A DNA stretch of 64,000 bases from contig NZ_JBLOBF010000004.1 in the NCBI RefSeq assembly GCF_047785965.1, forward strand, positions 52,852-116,851, written 5' to 3'. This document shows positions 60,888 to 64,000 of the stretch, one piece after another. Every line of letters begins with the position of its first letter. Within the stretch, counting starts at the first letter, position 1. The notes under the pieces are model-generated. The model saw nothing but the letters and a program-made list of their open reading frames with translations, was not told the origin of the DNA and searched no databases. A program made the position numbers and the translations under genes. This DNA comes from Caldisericum exile_A (GTDB lineage Bacteria; Caldisericota; Caldisericia; Caldisericales; Caldisericaceae).

Positions 60888-61791
60888 CAGGTTTGGGGGT
60901 GCAGAAGAACATCTTCATGGCGTCAGAAAGATTATTTATGAGGTGAGGACTCCCTACCAGCTTATCCAAGTGGTAGAGAGTCCTACCTTTGGGAAGATGC
61001 TTATTATTGACGGAGATGTTCAATCCTCTCTTATAGATGAATATATCTACCACGAATCGCTTGTGCATCCTGCATTGTTAACTGCTCAATTACCAAAGGT
61101 TGTTGTTATCCTTGGCGGTGGAGAAGGTTCAACTTTAAGGGAAATTTTGAAACATAAAAGTGTAACAAAAGCAATAATGGTTGATATTGATAAGGACGCA
61201 ACTGACATTGCAAAAGAATACATGAAAGAGTGGCATCAGGGCGCATTTGACGATCCAAGATCAACCCTTATTAATACCGATGCAAGAGCATTTGTAGAAA
61301 GCAATCTTTCAAATAATTCAGTTGATGTATTTATAAGTGATCTAACCGAACCTTATGAAGGTGGTCCTTCATACAAGCTCTATTCAGTTGAATTTTATAA
61401 AACTATCTTTGATAGACTTAAAGAAAATGGTGTTTTTGTATTGCAGGCATCCCTTTTGAGGGTTACAAATTATAAAATGCATGCAATTATTAGAAATACT
61501 CTTAAGCAGATTTTCCCGATCGTTAGAAGCTATTTTGCCTATGTACCTGCGTTTGATACTACATGGGGCTTTATAATTGCATCGAAGAAAAACGATCCCA
61601 AGGCATTCACAAGGGAAGAGATTGACTACATGATTAAAGAGCAGATTGAAGGAGATTTGCGTTTTTATGATGGTGAAACCCATATTGCGCTCTTTAATCT
61701 GCCAAAAGATATCCGAAAACTAATAGATAGCGAAAAAGAAATTATTACAGATTCAAACTACATTCCTCTCGAAAGAAAAGAAAACCTATGA
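60859..61791 (+). CDS. speE: Spermidine synthase-type aminopropyltransferase
   Basis: SpeE transfers the aminopropyl group from decarboxylated SAM to a polyamine. The 310 residues have LIIDGDVQSSLIDEYIYHESLVHPALL, VVILGGGEGSTLREIL (SAM-type fold), IMVDIDKDATDIA and DVFISDLTEPYEGGPSYKLYS. The catalytic DLTEP differs slightly from the usual DSTDP or DLTDP, so the acceptor might be agmatine or another amine instead of putrescine; the sequence does not decide. ATG 60859 overlaps speD. Confidence 0.92.
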   Translation: MEKNYLYFHDRFGGAEEHLHGVRKIIYEVRTPYQLIQVVESPTFGKMLIIDGDVQSSLIDEYIYHESLVHPALLTAQLPKVVVILGGGEGSTLREILKHKSVTKAIMVDIDKDATDIAKEYMKEWHQGAFDDPRSTLINTDARAFVESNLSNNSVDVFISDLTEPYEGGPSYKLYSVEFYKTIFDRLKENGVFVLQASLLRVTNYKMHAIIRNTLKQIFPIVRSYFAYVPAFDTTWGFIIASKKNDPKAFTREEIDYMIKEQIEGDLRFYDGETHIALFNLPKDIRKLIDSEKEIITDSNYIPLERKENL

Positions 61792-63062
61792 TTCTTATAA
61801 AAAATGTTTCTGCAATTTTAGATTCAAAGACTTACAAGGAATCTGTTGATATTGTAATTAAGGACTCAAAGATTTCATTTATTGGTGACAATGCCAAAGA
61901 GAACAACTACTCAAAAGTAATTGATGGGAGTAATTTAATTGCAATGCCTGGGTTTGTAAATACTCATTCCCATCTTGCAATGACCTTTATGCGAGGTTAT
62001 GCAGAGGATGTCACTTTACAAGATTGGCTCTACAAATATATTTTCCCTCTTGAAGATCACCTAACATACGATATGGTTTATTTTGGCACACTTCTTGCAG
62101 CAATTGAATCAATAAAAACAGGTACAACTACTGTTGCAGATTTCTACTACCATCCACAGGCGACATTAAGGGCACTTTCTGAGATTGGTATGCGTGGAAA
62201 TATTGGTATTGCATATGCCTCAAAGCCTTTCATGGATAAGGTTATAATCGAAGAAGTTGAGAGAAAATTTAGAGAACTTTCAGGAAAAGATGAAAAAATC
62301 CTAATTAGCCTTGCACCACATGCTCCATATACGGTAAGTCAGGAGCTTCTAAAATATACAAAAGAACTTCAGAAGAAAGTTGGTTCTGTGGTGCAAGTCC
62401 ATTTACATGAAACAGAAAAAGAAGTTATTGATTACATGAAATCATACACAAGAACTCCTATTGAATATCTTGCTTCAATTGGCTTTCTAAATGAATTTGT
62501 GGTTGCTGCTCATTGTGTTTGGGTAAGTGAAAATGACATAAAGACTCTCAAGAAAAATGGTGTTTGGGTATCTTTAAACCCTGAAAGTAATATGAAACTT
62601 GGATCAGGACTTGCGCCTATTGATAGATTTATCGATGCTGGCCTTAAGCTTGCTGTTGGCACAGATGGCGTTGCATCAAATAACAACTTATCAGTGCTTG
62701 AAGCAGTGAGAATTGTAAGCCTCCTTGCAAAAGGTATCTCCAGAAACCCAAGAAAACTAAGCGTAACTGATGCGTTTGATATACTTACAGTGAATGGCGC
62801 AAAGGCACTCGGTTTTAATGATGTTGGTGTATTAAAAGAAGGTTTCAAGGCTGATTTAATTCTTGTAAGAAAGGATTTGCCCGAGATGGTGCCGATGCAT
62901 TCACCACACTCAAACGTGATTTATTCGATGTATCCAGATAGTGTCAATACAGTTATTATTAACGGCGAAATCATAATGGAAAATAGAAAAATTCTTACTG
63001 TTGATGAGGAAGTTGTAAAGAAAGAGTTTAAGAATCTTTTAAGCAAACTCATTCAAAAATAA
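61788..63062 (+). CDS. mtaD: 5-methylthioadenosine/S-adenosylhomocysteine deaminase
   Basis: This amidohydrolase removes ammonia from MTA, the by-product of SpeE, or SAH. The 424 residues have MPGFVNTHSHLAMTFMRGYAED (metal histidines), VQVHLHETEKEV, AAHCVWVSENDI, LNPESNMKLGSGLAP and VGTDGVASNNNLSVLE (metal Asp). The overlap of 4 bp with speE makes the product and scavenger enzymes co-regulated. The ATZ/TRZ family includes other deaminases; the operon context favours MTA. Confidence 0.92.
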   Translation: MILIKNVSAILDSKTYKESVDIVIKDSKISFIGDNAKENNYSKVIDGSNLIAMPGFVNTHSHLAMTFMRGYAEDVTLQDWLYKYIFPLEDHLTYDMVYFGTLLAAIESIKTGTTTVADFYYHPQATLRALSEIGMRGNIGIAYASKPFMDKVIIEEVERKFRELSGKDEKILISLAPHAPYTVSQELLKYTKELQKKVGSVVQVHLHETEKEVIDYMKSYTRTPIEYLASIGFLNEFVVAAHCVWVSENDIKTLKKNGVWVSLNPESNMKLGSGLAPIDRFIDAGLKLAVGTDGVASNNNLSVLEAVRIVSLLAKGISRNPRKLSVTDAFDILTVNGAKALGFNDVGVLKEGFKADLILVRKDLPEMVPMHSPHSNVIYSMYPDSVNTVIINGEIIMENRKILTVDEEVVKKEFKNLLSKLIQK

Positions 63063-63704
63063 TTACGAATATTTTGGTCTTATTCTCTTTAAAATCAAGA
63101 TTGCAACACCATTTTCAATCTCAACGTAAATTGAATTTGAAAGTGCATAATTGCTTAGAGTCAAGGTTTCACCCAATTCAACACTTTTTCCTTTAAGAGG
63201 ATAATATAAACCTTTTGAATCTTTAAATAATATTTTTCCTAATAATGGGAATATCGAAACTATGTCGTTAATATCGGTTTTAATTTCTATACTTTTATCA
63301 AATATGTAAATCTCCTCTTTATTCTCAAGGAACTTTCCCGATTTTCCTTCTTTAAATATTCTGTAGAGAATCGAAAGATTAAATAGAAGATGGTCGGTTC
63401 TGCCGCCAAGCATATTTGTGAGTATGATTTCATCATATCCAAGAGAAAGCGCGTGCGTTACTGCGATTTCTGTGTCTGAATAGTCTTTTTCCTTTGGATA
63501 TTCAAGGTGATTGATTCTTTTGAGTAGCTCCTTATTTTTTAATGAATCGAAGTCCCCAATTGCAAGATCAACCTTTACGCCAGATTCGAGAAGTGTTTCA
63601 GCGCCAGCATCAATGCCTATGACAAAATCTACACTCTTTGCAAGGTCTCTTAAAAACTGCGGTGGATTTTTCATGCCATTTCCAACAAGCAAACACCTTT
63701 TCAC
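63063..63704 (-). CDS. thiN: Thiamine pyrophosphokinase
   Basis: ThiN converts thiamine to thiamine pyrophosphate with ATP. The 213 residues show FVIGIDAGAETLLESGVKVDLAIGDFDSL, EYPKEKDYSDTEIAVTHALSLG and LGGRTDHLLFNLSIL, which are the ATP and thiamine motifs, plus a C-terminal beta domain. It converges with mtaD, whose stop is one base away. No terminator is visible between them. Confidence 0.93.
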   Translation of the reverse strand: MKRCLLVGNGMKNPPQFLRDLAKSVDFVIGIDAGAETLLESGVKVDLAIGDFDSLKNKELLKRINHLEYPKEKDYSDTEIAVTHALSLGYDEIILTNMLGGRTDHLLFNLSILYRIFKEGKSGKFLENKEEIYIFDKSIEIKTDINDIVSIFPLLGKILFKDSKGLYYPLKGKSVELGETLTLSNYALSNSIYVEIENGVAILILKRIRPKYS

Positions 63705-63719
63705 ACTAATATTATACAG

Positions 63720-63980
63720 TTAAAATAAATTTCGTTAGCGCAAACTTATCTATATTTTTGCTACAAAAAGAAACGCAGATAAAGACCTCTTTCGAATGTT
63801 TAAATTCATGGATAATATTTCAAATACAATTTTTATCGATCTAAAATGAGCGATTTTTTATCCCTCTAAAAAATGTTAGTACTTTTTTGAAAAAATTGCA
63901 AGTTTTTGATTATATATGAAAAATTTGGAGAATCGCTCAGGTTAGGTTCGAAACAAGAAAGGGGACATAGGGGATGAACT
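63720..63980 (+). promoter_or_regulatory. AT-rich leader of a CRISPR array
   Basis: There is no ORF in these 261 bases. The stretch is AT-rich, with TTGCAAGTTTTTGATTATAT near 63897-63916 as a candidate promoter, then GGGGACATAGGGGATGAACT just before the repeat. This is the usual layout of a CRISPR leader ending at the first repeat. The call depends on the repeat at the window edge being real. Confidence 0.6.
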
Positions 63981-64000
63981 GTTTCAATTCCTTATAGGCG
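63981..64000 (+). CRISPR. First 20 bases of a CRISPR repeat at the window edge
   Basis: The window ends GTTTCAATTCCTTATAGGCG. GTTTCAATTCCTTATAGG is the start of a repeat type found in many thermophilic and clostridial type I-B and III systems. Only one, incomplete repeat is inside the window, so array length, spacers and type cannot be read here. No cas gene is in the window. Confidence 0.7.

Overview
The window is bacterial, AT-rich (roughly one third G+C by eye) and gene-dense. Most genes start a few bases after a strong Shine-Dalgarno site, and neighbours often overlap by 4 to 40 bp. The gene mix is that of a small anaerobic, possibly thermophilic bacterium: two-subunit glycine decarboxylase, threonine to glycine conversion, SpeD/SpeE polyamine synthesis, MtaD, class 1B SAM decarboxylase, CdaA, and a thermophile-type CRISPR repeat at the right edge. 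A Caldisericum-like or similarly deep-branching lineage would fit, but that is an inference from gene content and not shown by any marker gene here. No rRNA or tRNA gene was seen.

Layout. 1-9 kb: end of an unknown gene, rlmH, a folate pair (folP, folK) separated by a DUF2207 membrane protein, xth, an inositol-phosphatase-like gene, degV, an unknown gene, a 3D/G5-type cell-wall protein and rsmA. 9-22 kb: one long same-strand run gcvH-gcvPA-gcvPB-argS, then surface-polymer genes (two glycosyltransferases, a DUF4330-like protein, an O-antigen-ligase-like protein, MurJ), then rpiB-cmk-plsC-ispH. 22-26 kb, mostly minus strand: DUF1893, a frameshifted ferredoxin-type aldo/keto reductase, small genes and a second MurJ. 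26-31 kb: cdaA-ybbR, ogt, truB, ribF and an exported protein built of two almost identical repeats. 31-35 kb: a K+ uptake operon (two TrkA-type proteins, a 34-residue membrane peptide, TrkH), then a degraded stretch with gene remnants. 35.8-41 kb: a lone DUF262/HNH (GmrSD-like) gene and a minus-strand carbamate kinase, YgeY-like and YgeW-like operon. 41-54 kb: alaS, ruvX, mltG, DUF4911, tdh-kbl, glmU-prs, rplY, ymdB, a CCA-adding-type enzyme and miaB. 54.3-55.05 kb: a noncoding block of hairpin and direct repeats. 55-60 kb: scpB, scpA, trpS, a site-2 protease, miaA and a methionine gamma-lyase-family gene. 60.2-64 kb: a structured leader RNA before speD-speE-mtaD, thiN, and a CRISPR leader with the first 20 bases of a repeat at the window end.

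How the genes fit together. Tdh and Kbl turn threonine into glycine plus acetyl-CoA, and the glycine cleavage genes can pass glycine carbon to folate, whose synthesis uses FolP and FolK. GcvT and lipoamide dehydrogenase are not in the window. SpeD and SpeE consume SAM and release methylthioadenosine, which MtaD deaminates. CdaA makes c-di-AMP; the K+ uptake genes about 4 kb downstream are a known type of c-di-AMP target in other bacteria, so a link is plausible but not shown. The best candidates for something new are the speD leader, which has competing pairings that include the speD ribosome-binding site, the repeat block after miaB, the internally duplicated exported protein, and the tiny membrane peptide inside the K+ uptake operon.
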